Positions 26,574 to 35,427 of a DNA stretch of 64,000 bases are shown piece after piece. A model generated the notes under the pieces. It did not search any database, was not told where the DNA came from, and saw only the letters and a list, made by a program, of their open reading frames with translations. A program made the position numbers and the translations under genes. Within the stretch, counting starts at the first letter, position 1. The number at the start of each line of letters is the position of its first letter. This DNA is from Bifidobacterium bohemicum DSM 22767 (GTDB lineage: Bacteria; Actinomycetota; Actinomycetes; Actinomycetales; Bifidobacteriaceae): assembly GCF_000741525.1 (NCBI RefSeq), contig NZ_JGYP01000005.1:45989-109988 (forward strand). Reading direction: 5' to 3'.

Positions 26574-27551
26574 CTATTCACCGTCGCTTGTCTTGAGGGC
26601 GCGCCGCAGCGACGAAACCGAACCGAAACCACAGCGGTCAGCGATTTCGACAAGAGTCAGCGTCGGCTGGCTCACCCGCAGCTCGAGAGCCGCCTCCGTA
26701 CGCGCCCGCCGCACCAGATTGGTGAAATTGGTGTCGTTCTCCTGCAATGCAAGCTGCAGGGTGCGAATCGAAACGCCTTCGTGCTTGGCCGTTTTGGTCA
26801 CGCTGAGCGTCGAATCCATATAGTTCGCGCTGATAAATTTACGCACACGCTCAATGAGCGGCATGGTGGTCATGCCCTGACAGAAGCATGATACGAGCAA
26901 TGAACGGGAGACCTCGTCCGCCACGCCCTCAAGCATATCGGCCACCTCCGAGCGCGGGTTGTTCAGATTGCAGGTGCTTACGACGAATGCAAGAAGCGGT
27001 TGGAGCGAGGCGGTGTCGAGCGGTTCGTTCTGGCTCATGATTGAGAAGGTCTTGTAATCGGGCAGGATGGTGGAAAACAGGCGTCGTTCCATGTTGACGA
27101 CGATCAGCTCGTTGGCCGGCGTTCTGGTTTGAACCGTGACTTTTGCGCACCCCGGTGGGACCAGCGAAATATCGGGAGTGCGCCTCATGATGTCTTTGCT
27201 TTCGGAGACGATCGCCGCATTGCCTTTGATGCGGAAAATCATTGTTACCGTGGATCGTTCAGCCTCTTCGCGCCGCCATTCGAGTACGGCATCGGGCACC
27301 GTGGCGTGGCAGAACGTGACTTCGGGGAAAATCGCGACACGGGCGGCAAGCGCATCGTTATCCTGCATGAAACGTATGTGCAGGTTTGACAGAGCCGGTA
27401 ATTCCTCGGAAGCCGGGCCATGGTCTGAGACGACGGCAATGTCGGAAACCTTGCGCGCGCCGGTTTCGGAGCTCGACGGTGCCGTGTCGTTGCGAGCCAC
27501 AAAACGCACGTTCCTCAACGTGGCTTTCCGAAGTTCGTCGTTCCTTAACAT
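26574..27551 (-). CDS. AraC-family transcriptional regulator
   Basis: A 325-residue protein. The C-terminal double HTH is clear: LIERVRKFISANYMDSTLSV, KTAKHEGVSIRTLQLALQEN, then RARTEAALELRVSQPTLTLV and EIADRCGFGSVSSLRRALKTS. The N-terminal 220 residues form an unassigned sensing domain of the AraC cupin or AraC_binding_2 kind. It is transcribed away from gdhA with a 400-bp gap and from the methyltransferase by 400 bp, so its target is not evident. The start is uncertain because no strong ribosome-binding site is seen. Confidence 0.85.
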   Translation of the reverse strand: MLRNDELRKATLRNVRFVARNDTAPSSSETGARKVSDIAVVSDHGPASEELPALSNLHIRFMQDNDALAARVAIFPEVTFCHATVPDAVLEWRREEAERSTVTMIFRIKGNAAIVSESKDIMRRTPDISLVPPGCAKVTVQTRTPANELIVVNMERRLFSTILPDYKTFSIMSQNEPLDTASLQPLLAFVVSTCNLNNPRSEVADMLEGVADEVSRSLLVSCFCQGMTTMPLIERVRKFISANYMDSTLSVTKTAKHEGVSIRTLQLALQENDTNFTNLVRRARTEAALELRVSQPTLTLVEIADRCGFGSVSSLRRALKTSDGE

Positions 27552-27953
27552 GCCGTCAAACCGCTCTTTCCGATCCAGATGACCATCATGGGCCGCACAC
27601 GCCGACTCCTGACCTGAGCTAAATGACCATACAATACTCGCCGCAAGCGGCCTCCCAATGTTCCGGTGTTCATTCTATCGGTCTGAACCCCTCTGCGCAA
27701 TGCCTACTGGATCCGTCGCCGAAAATGCCCGTATGATTTTACAAGCGATACGTAACTTTTCCTTCGGCTTGTGTTTCTTGATATCGCACGGTTCGATTCG
27801 TTTTTTCCGTGCGATCTGTAATGCCGATTGACCGATGTTGATCTTTGGGGATATTTTTGCATCGAAGATGAACGCGTATGAACATATGGGCATGAGCGCG
27901 CTTAGACTTGAGACGTTTATTCAGTGCATAATTACGACGACATTGGAGTTCTC
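27552..27953. other. Divergent promoter region between AraC regulator and gdhA
   Basis: About 400 bp, no supported gene. It contains the promoters of both flanking genes; GGAG at 27945-27948 is the gdhA ribosome-binding site. No clear repeats are seen. Confidence 0.35.
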
Positions 27954-29300
27954 ATGTTTACAAACGAGTATGTGAAGCGCGTGTATGCCCAAGCCGAAGG
28001 CCGTGACGGCGGTCAGCCCGAATTCCTGCAGGCGGTGCGCGAGGTCTTCGAGTCCATCGAGCCTGTGGTCGAGGCGCATCCGGAGTATGAAAAGAACGGC
28101 GTGCTGGAGCGTCTGATCGAGCCCGAACGCGTCATCAAGTTCCGCGTGGCGTGGGTGGACGACGAGGGTCGTGTGCAGGTCAACCGCGGCTATCGCGTCC
28201 AGTTCAACTCGGCCATCGGCCCGTACAAGGGCGGTCTGCGTTTCCACCCGACCGTCACCGAGTCGGTGGTCAAGTTCCTTGGTTTCGAGCAGGTGCTCAA
28301 GAATTCGCTGACCGGCCTGCCTATGGGCGGGGCCAAGGGCGGTTCGGACTTCGACCCACGCGGCCGTTCCGACGGCGAGGTGATGCGTTTCTGCCAGGCG
28401 TTCATGACCGAGTTGCAGCGCCATATCGGTCAGTTCACCGACGTTCCCGCCGGCGACATCAATGTGGGCGGGCGAGAAATCGGCTATCTGTTCGGCCAGT
28501 ACAAGCGCATCCGCAACGAGTATTCCGGCGCGCTTTCGGGCAAGGGCCTCGATTACGGCGGGTCGCTGGCGCGCACGGAGGCGACCGGCTACGGCCTGTG
28601 CTATTACACGCAGGCCGCGCTGAACACCCTCAGGAACGATTCGTTCGAGGGGAAGACCGTCGTGGTCTCGGGGTCCGGCAATGTTGCCATCTTCGCAACC
28701 GAAAAGGCGCAGGAACTCGGTGCGAAGGTCGTCACGGCCTCGGATTCCGACGGGTACGTCTACGACCCCGAAGGCATCAGGCTCGATGTGGTCAAGGACA
28801 TCAAGCTCGGCCACCGCGGGCGCATCAGGGAATACGCCGACCGGGTGCCCGGCGCCGAATACCATGAGGGCAGCAAGGGCGTGTGGACGGTGCCGTGCGA
28901 CATCGCGCTGCCGTGCGCCACCCAGAACGAGGTGGACGGCGAATCGGCCGAAGCCCTGGTCGGGAACGGGTGCAAGGTCGTGTGCGAGGGCGCGAACATG
29001 CCCTCGACGCCCGAGGCGATCGCGACCTACCAGCGTGCCGGCGTGCTCTACGGCCCGGCCAAGGCCGCGAACGCGGGCGGCGTGGCCGTTTCGGGCCTCG
29101 AGATGAGCCAGAACTCGTACCGTCTCTCATGGACCTTCGAGGAGGTCGACGGCAAGCTCAAGAACATCATGGAGAGCATCGTCGCGAACTCGCTGGCCGC
29201 CGCCAAGGAATACGGCCATGAAGGCGACCTTATGCTCGGCGCCAACGCCGCCGGCTTCGCCAAGGTCGCCAACGCGATGGTCGCCCAGGGCGTGTGCTGA
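27954..29300 (+). CDS. gdhA: NADP-specific glutamate dehydrogenase
   Basis: A 448-residue protein, the standard length for the hexameric NADP-type enzyme. It makes glutamate from 2-oxoglutarate and ammonia. The catalytic lysine region is LPMGGAKGGSDFDPRGRSD and the preceding GGLRFHP is also conserved. A dinucleotide-binding fold follows (VVVSGSGNVAIFATEKAQEL). GGAG is 5 bases upstream of the chosen ATG; an earlier in-frame start at 27924 lacks one. Confidence 0.95.
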   Translation: MFTNEYVKRVYAQAEGRDGGQPEFLQAVREVFESIEPVVEAHPEYEKNGVLERLIEPERVIKFRVAWVDDEGRVQVNRGYRVQFNSAIGPYKGGLRFHPTVTESVVKFLGFEQVLKNSLTGLPMGGAKGGSDFDPRGRSDGEVMRFCQAFMTELQRHIGQFTDVPAGDINVGGREIGYLFGQYKRIRNEYSGALSGKGLDYGGSLARTEATGYGLCYYTQAALNTLRNDSFEGKTVVVSGSGNVAIFATEKAQELGAKVVTASDSDGYVYDPEGIRLDVVKDIKLGHRGRIREYADRVPGAEYHEGSKGVWTVPCDIALPCATQNEVDGESAEALVGNGCKVVCEGANMPSTPEAIATYQRAGVLYGPAKAANAGGVAVSGLEMSQNSYRLSWTFEEVDGKLKNIMESIVANSLAAAKEYGHEGDLMLGANAAGFAKVANAMVAQGVC

Positions 29301-29371
29301 CGCGCTGGGCGCTGACCTCGCAAATCACCAAGCGCGATTCGCCATCAACATAATTACGTAGTTGCTTAGTT

Positions 29372-29429
29372 GCGCAATACGTTAATACCCCCGCTTACTT
29401 CCGAGTAGACGGGGTCTAATATATTGCGC
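29372..29429. repeat. Nested imperfect inverted repeat after gdhA
   Basis: GCGCAATA (29372-29379) and TATTGCGC (29422-29429) are perfect outer arms; ACCCC (29387-29391) and GGGGT (29411-29415) form inner arms, with partial pairing (TTA/TAA) between. Together they are an imperfect inverted repeat with arms of about 22 bp. It may be the gdhA terminator or the footprint of a small mobile element. Confidence 0.55.
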
Positions 29430-29599
29430 GACAACCGTTTCTTACGCCGCCTTCATCATCGATCTAGCCCGCGTCAGTTATCCTAAGGCCATCTCACGCC
29501 AGCGCACATCAAGAGACCTTTCGCACGTTACCGCTTGAGTGCACATTTTATTTCCATCTAAAAACAAGCATCCTACATTCATACAATACCTTTGATAAC

Positions 29600-30673
29600 A
29601 TGACTCACATGAGATCCGTGCGGCCAACACTTAGAGCGCTACAGCAACTACGTTGCCTGCCGGCCGATCTCTTTCTTTCTGAAGCCCCGTGGCCAAGACT
29701 CAAGAGGAACATTACGCACAGAGAGCGAAATCCGTTCTTAGACATCGATTTGTCATCTCTCGATCATCGTTTGCTGCACGCCGCAAACAGCATTGTAGAC
29801 AAAGGGTTTGCAAGTGATCGCTACAAGGCGGCAAGCCGAACAGCAGAACGTCCCGTTTATGAGGTCAGAGACCACTCCTCAGGCTGTCGCGGCGCAATGA
29901 TTCTGGACGATAACGGAGACCCTTGGCTGGTATATGCGGGCTACCATGATTGGTCAGATGCAAAAGTGGCTGCTGCCCTCAAAAAATCAAGGTCTCGATA
30001 TTGGATGCCCAACGAAAAGGACTTTGCGATCCGTGAGGCCGAAGATGCATGGCTGGCCTCAAAACGATTGGCCGCGGACACCCTTGATGCGCTGATCATC
30101 GGCATTCACAATGCCCTGTTATCGCCGAACGAAACCGTAGAGTGCGGAATCACCGACCACAACGGTTCCGAGCAACGATTGGAGGTTCAGGTCATTTCAG
30201 GCAAAGGGCAGCCACTGAACCTCGATGAATCGGGCGACCAAGAAGCCTACATTACCGTTTCCATTCTGTCCGGGCCAAATGATTATGAATCCCGACAGAC
30301 CTTACAACGCGCGATATCCTATCTCAAACCCAAAAGCCTCGAGTACAACGTCATTCAAAGCGATGGCTCCCTATATATGGAAGTGACGGTCAGCGAAGCA
30401 ATTATCGCGCAATTGTTCGCATCCGTCGTTCTTTCGTCTTCGGAACAGAAGCCGTCGCGACTTTCTTTTACGCCATACGAAGCACAGCCGTGCCTCCATT
30501 ACATCAGAAAGGAAAGCCTTATCCCAAGCATGGTCTACGGAAAGGCGGCGCTGTCCTTATGCGGAGTCTGGTTTATTCCCAGTCAGGACGAGTCATCCGG
30601 AAAACCCATTTGCAAAGACTGCGAAAAAATCGAACCCGTGTTTAATGGACTTCATCAAGTAAAACTCGAATGA
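29600..30673 (+). CDS. Protein with DUF3039-like Cys-rich C-terminus
   Basis: A 357-residue cytoplasmic protein. The C-terminal 50 residues, IRKESLIPSMVYGKAALSLC then GVWFIPSQDESSGKPICKDCEKI, match the pattern of actinobacterial DUF3039 proteins (LCG-x-W-x-P ... C-x-x-C), a likely zinc site. The N-terminal 300 residues are not recognised. DUF3039 proteins are normally under 100 residues, so this may be a fusion. No clear ribosome-binding site is seen; ATG 29609 is an alternative start. Confidence 0.65.
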   Translation: MTHMRSVRPTLRALQQLRCLPADLFLSEAPWPRLKRNITHRERNPFLDIDLSSLDHRLLHAANSIVDKGFASDRYKAASRTAERPVYEVRDHSSGCRGAMILDDNGDPWLVYAGYHDWSDAKVAAALKKSRSRYWMPNEKDFAIREAEDAWLASKRLAADTLDALIIGIHNALLSPNETVECGITDHNGSEQRLEVQVISGKGQPLNLDESGDQEAYITVSILSGPNDYESRQTLQRAISYLKPKSLEYNVIQSDGSLYMEVTVSEAIIAQLFASVVLSSSEQKPSRLSFTPYEAQPCLHYIRKESLIPSMVYGKAALSLCGVWFIPSQDESSGKPICKDCEKIEPVFNGLHQVKLE

Positions 30674-30745
30674 CGCCCGCCAATTAAGCCCATGAAGCAG
30701 GCAGGCATCATTGAGTCATTCAAGACCATTCGATGATAATGCATC

Positions 30746-31189
30746 CTAAAGTTCGGCAAACATGGCGGCGATTTCTTCGCTCTGCTGTTGCGTCAGACGC
30801 GACGCGGCGCAGGAGATGCGACGATCCTGCTGCTCTTGCGTGGTTGCGGCGGCCTGGGCATATTCGGACATGGCCTGTTCGTGGCGTTTAACGTAATCAG
30901 CGAGATCGCTGGCAGCTATCCTGAAATGCGACCCCTTCTTGTCGTACTTAATCAGTCCTTTGTCCATTAAATGCCGCACGTGAGGACGGCTCACCCCGAG
31001 AACCTCCGCAGCCTTCTCGGGCGACATTTCTTTTTCAGCGATGAAAACGGAAGTCCCGTCGGTCATAGCCTTGCGTAAAAGAATTGCCAACGGCGAATCA
31101 CTACGCATATGTTTCAGAGCCTCTTTGGCATCCGCCACATCTTGATGCTCCAGTCGATCCGATGCAATGGTCTCAAGTACTTTCGTCAT
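30746..31189 (-). CDS. Excisionase-family HTH protein, possible orphan antitoxin
   Basis: A 147-residue protein with GAGG 4 bases before the ATG at 31189. Residues about 60-110 (SPEKAAEVLGVSRPHVRHLM then KYDKKGSHFRIAASDLADYV) are a MerR/excisionase-type HTH. The overall layout, a helical N-terminus with this HTH, resembles actinobacterial antitoxins that pair with PIN-domain toxins. No toxin gene follows; the next gene is on the opposite strand. It could be an orphan or could act on a distant partner. Confidence 0.72.
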   Translation of the reverse strand: MTKVLETIASDRLEHQDVADAKEALKHMRSDSPLAILLRKAMTDGTSVFIAEKEMSPEKAAEVLGVSRPHVRHLMDKGLIKYDKKGSHFRIAASDLADYVKRHEQAMSEYAQAAATTQEQQDRRISCAASRLTQQQSEEIAAMFAEL

Positions 31190-31964
31190 AATTCCTCTAT
31201 ACTTTGTTCCGCATTTACCGTATCCATAACCACAACAAATGCAATAACTGAAATAACTATAACACACGGCGCCGTACATGAAGAGAAAACTTACAAACAC
31301 ACGGCAAACTCCGCCTGACCAGAACCGAACGGGCGCTCATTGGAACAAATGCAAACAACTGGTACCAGCTGCATTTGCAATCGTTCAAACAAAAGGCCCG
31401 TCCAACCGACAAAACGAAGCTGACAAACAGCGGCAATCCGGCATATCGCGATCCATGCACTCCGTTCACATATCTCAATGAACCAGCAGGCAATACCCTA
31501 AGTCACCCTAACTCACGGCAGATGCAGTCTACCGGCAGAAAACCCACACGACCGTCAACAAACCGCATCCAAGCAGCCAGCAAATGTGGTTTCCCGGCGA
31601 CAACCCCGCGCCACTGCGCACGAAGCGCATCCAGCATGCCGCAAAATGCAGTCTGCCAGCTGGCGCAAGCAACCACTTCTGCCAAGAGACCGAACAAACC
31701 AAGTCTTCACGTCAGGATCTTTGTGATAGGCGAGCACGGGGAGGTTTGTCACACTTACCACCCAACGTCCCGGAACTTAACACCTACTTGTTATCGCTGG
31801 TAAGTTATAACAAGTTCAATGGTAAGTTATGGTAAGCTGATACGAAGTTAACATGAAGACAAGTGCCCTGATCAACAAGCCCCGCAAACCAGTGCGACAG
31901 CAAACCGATGGCAAACAGACAAGCGGCACAAGGGCAAAGGACGAGGCAGACCGAGGTGACCAGC
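31190..31964. other. Intergenic region upstream of AlbA_2 regulator
   Basis: About 775 bp without a supported gene. The first part is the promoter of the HTH gene on the minus strand. Open frames in the middle have no recognisable domain. Confidence 0.35.
31798..31836. promoter_or_regulatory. TGGTAAGTTAT direct repeats
   Basis: TGGTAAGTTAT occurs at 31798-31808 and 31820-31830, a spacing of 22 bp (two helical turns), with a third partial copy GGTAAG at 31831-31836 and an inverted ACTTACCA at 31753-31760. They lie about 130 bp upstream of the AlbA_2 regulator and are probably its autoregulatory operators. Confidence 0.5.
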
Positions 31965-33440
31965 ATGGACGCTCAGCGACTCAACCGGATCGTCGCTCAG
32001 ATGCGGCAGATCGGCAACGATACGCAGACCTGCGAAGTCAAGGAGGCGGTGCGCCATGTTCCCGGAAACCTTATCGACACGCTGTCAGCATTCTCCAACG
32101 GCAGCGGCGGCACCATCATCCTCGGCGTATCTGAACGAAATGGCTTCACGCCGGTAAACGGCTTCGATGCGCGCGCCATGCAGGAGGCCGTCAACGCGGA
32201 ATGCGAGAAACTGACCCCACGGGTGCGCCCCGACATCAGCATTGTCCCATTCGAGGGGATCAACGTGTTGGTGGCGGAAATCGCGCCCATGCCCCAGAAG
32301 GACAAACCCTGCTATATCAGCACCAAAGGCCGTTATCAAGGGGCATACATCCGCAGTGGAGACGGGGACAGGAGACTCACCCAATACGAGGTCGACCGCC
32401 TCACCGAGGAGCATGAACAGCCCACCTTCGACAACGACATCGTACCTGACGCGACATTCAACGACCTCAACCCGGCACTAATCTCCCAATTCCTCACGCG
32501 CCAGCGGCAGCTCTACCCGCGCCTGCTGGCCACGCGCGACGACCAGACGATCCTCATCAACACGCACGTCATACGTCAAGACGAAAGCGGCACGATACGC
32601 CCCACGCTCGGCGGCATTCTTGCGCTCGGCCTGTTTCCGCAGCAGTTTTTCCCGCGTCTGAATGTCACGTTCACCGCGTTTCCCGGCATCACCAAGGCGG
32701 AGACCGTGAACGACGAACGTCGTTTCCTTGACGCGCAGACGCTGATCGGGCCAATTCCGTTGATGATTGACGACGCGCTGAACGCAGTGACACGAAACAT
32801 GCGGACAGGAGCCGTAATCGAGGGCGCATTCCGCAAGGACGTGCCCGACTACCCGCGCAAGGCCGTGCGTGAGGCCATTGCGAACGCGCTGATGCACCGC
32901 GACTATTCGCCCGATTCGCGCGGCTCGCAGGTGCAGGTGAACATGTACGCCGATCGACTCGAAATCCTCAATCCGGGCGGCCTGTTCGGCTCCGTGACGG
33001 TGGACAGCCTCGGTCGGTCGGACGTATCGGCTTCACGCAACCAGTTCCTGTCGAATATCCTAGAAACGACACCGTACCCCGGAGGCGGTTTCGTGGTGGA
33101 AAACCGCGGCACCGGCTATCAGGTCATCGAGGAGGAGCTGCAGGACGCCCTCATGCCGCCGCCAAAGCCGCTCAGCACGCTCACGTTCTTCTCGCTGACC
33201 TTCGACAAACGCCGTGCCAGCAGCAGCGAACGGCAAACCATGGAAACCGCGGACGTTCCGAAGGCCATCGTATCGATGCTCAACGAACACAGTTCGGCCA
33301 GCGCGCGCGAAATGGTGGAGGCGTCGGGACTTTCGCGCTCGACCATCAACAACAACCTGCGGCACTTAATCGCCGAGGGCATCGTGGAGCCGACGGAAGC
33401 CAAGCGCAGCCCGAAGCAACGGTACCGGCTCAAGCGGTAG
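31965..33440 (+). CDS. AlbA_2-domain ATP-binding transcriptional regulator
   Basis: A 491-residue protein with GAGGTGA upstream of the ATG. The N-terminal AlbA_2 (Schlafen-like) domain is visible in EVKEAVRHVPGNLIDTLSAF followed by SNGSGGTIILGVSE. The middle holds the ATPase-like block PRKAVREAIANALMHRDYS and ADRLEILNPGGLFG. The last 70 residues form a winged HTH (SAREMVEASGLSRSTINNNL). These proteins are DNA-binding regulators often found in accessory regions. The TGGTAAGTTAT repeats upstream may be its binding sites. Confidence 0.85.
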   Translation: MDAQRLNRIVAQMRQIGNDTQTCEVKEAVRHVPGNLIDTLSAFSNGSGGTIILGVSERNGFTPVNGFDARAMQEAVNAECEKLTPRVRPDISIVPFEGINVLVAEIAPMPQKDKPCYISTKGRYQGAYIRSGDGDRRLTQYEVDRLTEEHEQPTFDNDIVPDATFNDLNPALISQFLTRQRQLYPRLLATRDDQTILINTHVIRQDESGTIRPTLGGILALGLFPQQFFPRLNVTFTAFPGITKAETVNDERRFLDAQTLIGPIPLMIDDALNAVTRNMRTGAVIEGAFRKDVPDYPRKAVREAIANALMHRDYSPDSRGSQVQVNMYADRLEILNPGGLFGSVTVDSLGRSDVSASRNQFLSNILETTPYPGGGFVVENRGTGYQVIEEELQDALMPPPKPLSTLTFFSLTFDKRRASSSERQTMETADVPKAIVSMLNEHSSASAREMVEASGLSRSTINNNLRHLIAEGIVEPTEAKRSPKQRYRLKR

Positions 33441-33684
33441 GTTCACTGTTGGGAACCGCCGACCTCAGCGCGAGGGCGGAAACGACGGAGGATCGGCAGG
33501 CGGCTGAGGGATGGCGAATGGACGTCCACTGGCGTCGGACCGATTGGCTGAGGCCGGTTCAACGCCGTATACCGACTTATCGGATGAGTCGTCTCCGCGC
33601 CATGGGGCAGCCGGGGTCAATGGCGAAGCTGGCTGATTGAGTACGGAGTCACCTACGCCACCGGTCTTACCGTCGCCGGCCGCA

Positions 33685-34614
33685 TCAGTCACCGCCAACC
33701 ACCGCTCCGGGGATCAGGTCGTAGGGCATCTGGCGCGCGACGAGCCAGAAGAGCGCGAGCGCGGCAATCGCAGTCCAGCCGATGCGGGCGGAAGACGCGC
33801 CGAACAGTCCGAATACGTTGGAGCCCGTGCCGTTGCCGACGCCGAGGATCTGCAGAGCCAGCACGAGCACAAGCGTGCGACCCACATAGAACACGACCCG
33901 CAGCCACCCTTGCCGCGCCTTCGTCTCCACGCTCATGTGCGTGAACATGCCGCCCAGCGTCTGCCCCCGGTGGGCGGCGGGAATCCAGATCTCAAACACG
34001 GCAAACGCGAGCAGAGCGAAAATCCGGGCAGTCTTGTCGATAACGCCGATTGAGAACGTGGTGCCCAGCAGCCGGAACGTCCCGTCCGGCAGAGGCGTGG
34101 CTGTTTTGTGGAACCAGTATGCGAAGCCGATGGCGCACGTGCCGGTGACGATGCCGACGAACACCATGTCGATGGCCAGGGTGACCACCCTGTGCAAGAG
34201 GTCGGGCCGCGCGTTGACATCGTCCGCATCGGCCGCGCGCCTGACCGGCACCAGCAGCCCATATGCCCATGCGATAAGGCAACCGACCATCGCGCCGAGT
34301 GTGTTGGTCATCAAATCGTTCACATCGAACTGGCGGTAGGAGCATGGATAAAGATGCCACATGCCCGTCAGCCGTGAGGTTTCGATGAGCAGCGAAACGA
34401 GAAGGCCGGCGGGAATCACCGCGTAGGACCTCCAGCGGGCCCAACGGTAGAGCGCGAATCCCAGGGGGACGAAAAGCACGGCGCTAGTGCGCAGACGATG
34501 GTACCGGTGAAACATTCCCGCCAGAATCGGCAGCGTCAGGAACGCCGAAAGGAACGGCCACACGACCAAAGCCAGCATGAATGAAGTGCTGAACGCTTTG
34601 ACATACGTAATCAT
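33685..34614 (-). CDS. VanZ-like / RDD-domain membrane protein
   Basis: A 309-residue polytopic membrane protein. Residues 1-130 look like a VanZ-like domain (LFVPLGFALYRW, LLVSLLIETSRLTGMW and the RQFDVNDLMTNTLGAMVG signature). Residues 145-280 look like an RDD domain (LHRVVTLAIDMVFVGIV, GQTLGGMFTHMSVET). Such fusions occur in Gram-positive bacteria. The role is not known; VanZ proteins affect glycopeptide sensitivity or antigen-like phenotypes. Confidence 0.82.
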   Translation of the reverse strand: MITYVKAFSTSFMLALVVWPFLSAFLTLPILAGMFHRYHRLRTSAVLFVPLGFALYRWARWRSYAVIPAGLLVSLLIETSRLTGMWHLYPCSYRQFDVNDLMTNTLGAMVGCLIAWAYGLLVPVRRAADADDVNARPDLLHRVVTLAIDMVFVGIVTGTCAIGFAYWFHKTATPLPDGTFRLLGTTFSIGVIDKTARIFALLAFAVFEIWIPAAHRGQTLGGMFTHMSVETKARQGWLRVVFYVGRTLVLVLALQILGVGNGTGSNVFGLFGASSARIGWTAIAALALFWLVARQMPYDLIPGAVVGGD

Positions 34615-34645
34615 GCTGTTACTGTATACACTTAATAATTACAAA

Positions 34646-35413
34646 CTAATCATTTACTTCGGTATCATCACTTGGCGTTGGAATAATATCAGGATTCTGC
34701 GCTAGGAATTGAGTAACCTGATCCAGCGTGCTGCCTATAACCCCGGTAATCCCTGTGCTATCACTATTGACCATAGCAGTGATGAGATCTTCATAAAAAT
34801 CATCATCTCCGGTCAAAGACGTCCAAAATTCCTTGCCAATCAGCACACGATAATTCTCATCCTTAATGCGCTTATAGTTCGCGGACAGCTGTTTCGGAGT
34901 CCCATAAAGCACGCCCACTACGCAATCAGTACTGGGGTTGAAATCTGTGCTTCCATTTGTTCTCTTCAATCTTCCGACTGCACTAAAATGATCACATATG
35001 GTTTTTACATCATCTTTATTGATGGTCTGCGGACCAGCTTTTAATTGACAGTAGATATGTCGCTGATTTTGTGAATCCTTATACTCAATATCCATTCCCG
35101 CAGTAGTAGAGGCATAAGCCGAAAGGACTTTGGAACTAAAACGTTGAATCGCTGAACCGAACGAAGTGGCAATGGATGTACCCATCACACGAGGATATAC
35201 CAGAGCTTTGGCCAATGACTCTGGTGAAGTGTCACCAAAAGAAAACTTAGCGATATAGGCGAGAGTAAAAGGGTTGAATTCGAAATTATGCTCAAACCTT
35301 TTCTCATTACTCAGTTTTTTTGTATTCTTAACATGCTTTTTGATGACTTCATTTCGAAAGAAGGCACTAGCTTTCTGAAGGACATCCTGCTTCTCCGCAT
35401 CACTCATAGTCAT
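34646..35413 (-). CDS. Type II restriction endonuclease, Eco47II/Sau96I-like
   Basis: A 255-residue protein, 14 bp downstream of the cytosine methyltransferase and in the same direction. A PD-(D/E)XK-like active site is suggested by TAGMDIEYKD followed by IYCQLKAGPQTINKDDV (D ... QLK). The sequence (FEFNPFTLAYIAKFSFGDTS near the N-terminus) resembles the Eco47II family that cuts GGNCC/GGWCC, but that specificity is from memory of the family, not shown here. No ribosome-binding site is clear, so low expression is possible. The region is AT-richer than neighbouring genes, suggesting acquisition. Confidence 0.75.
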   Translation of the reverse strand: MTMSDAEKQDVLQKASAFFRNEVIKKHVKNTKKLSNEKRFEHNFEFNPFTLAYIAKFSFGDTSPESLAKALVYPRVMGTSIATSFGSAIQRFSSKVLSAYASTTAGMDIEYKDSQNQRHIYCQLKAGPQTINKDDVKTICDHFSAVGRLKRTNGSTDFNPSTDCVVGVLYGTPKQLSANYKRIKDENYRVLIGKEFWTSLTGDDDFYEDLITAMVNSDSTGITGVIGSTLDQVTQFLAQNPDIIPTPSDDTEVND

Positions 35414-35427
35414 AAAAGAAGAGTATA

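Noticed and set aside
27921..28865. Minus-strand frame over gdhA
   Set aside because: Antisense to a well-supported glutamate dehydrogenase; no recognisable domain.
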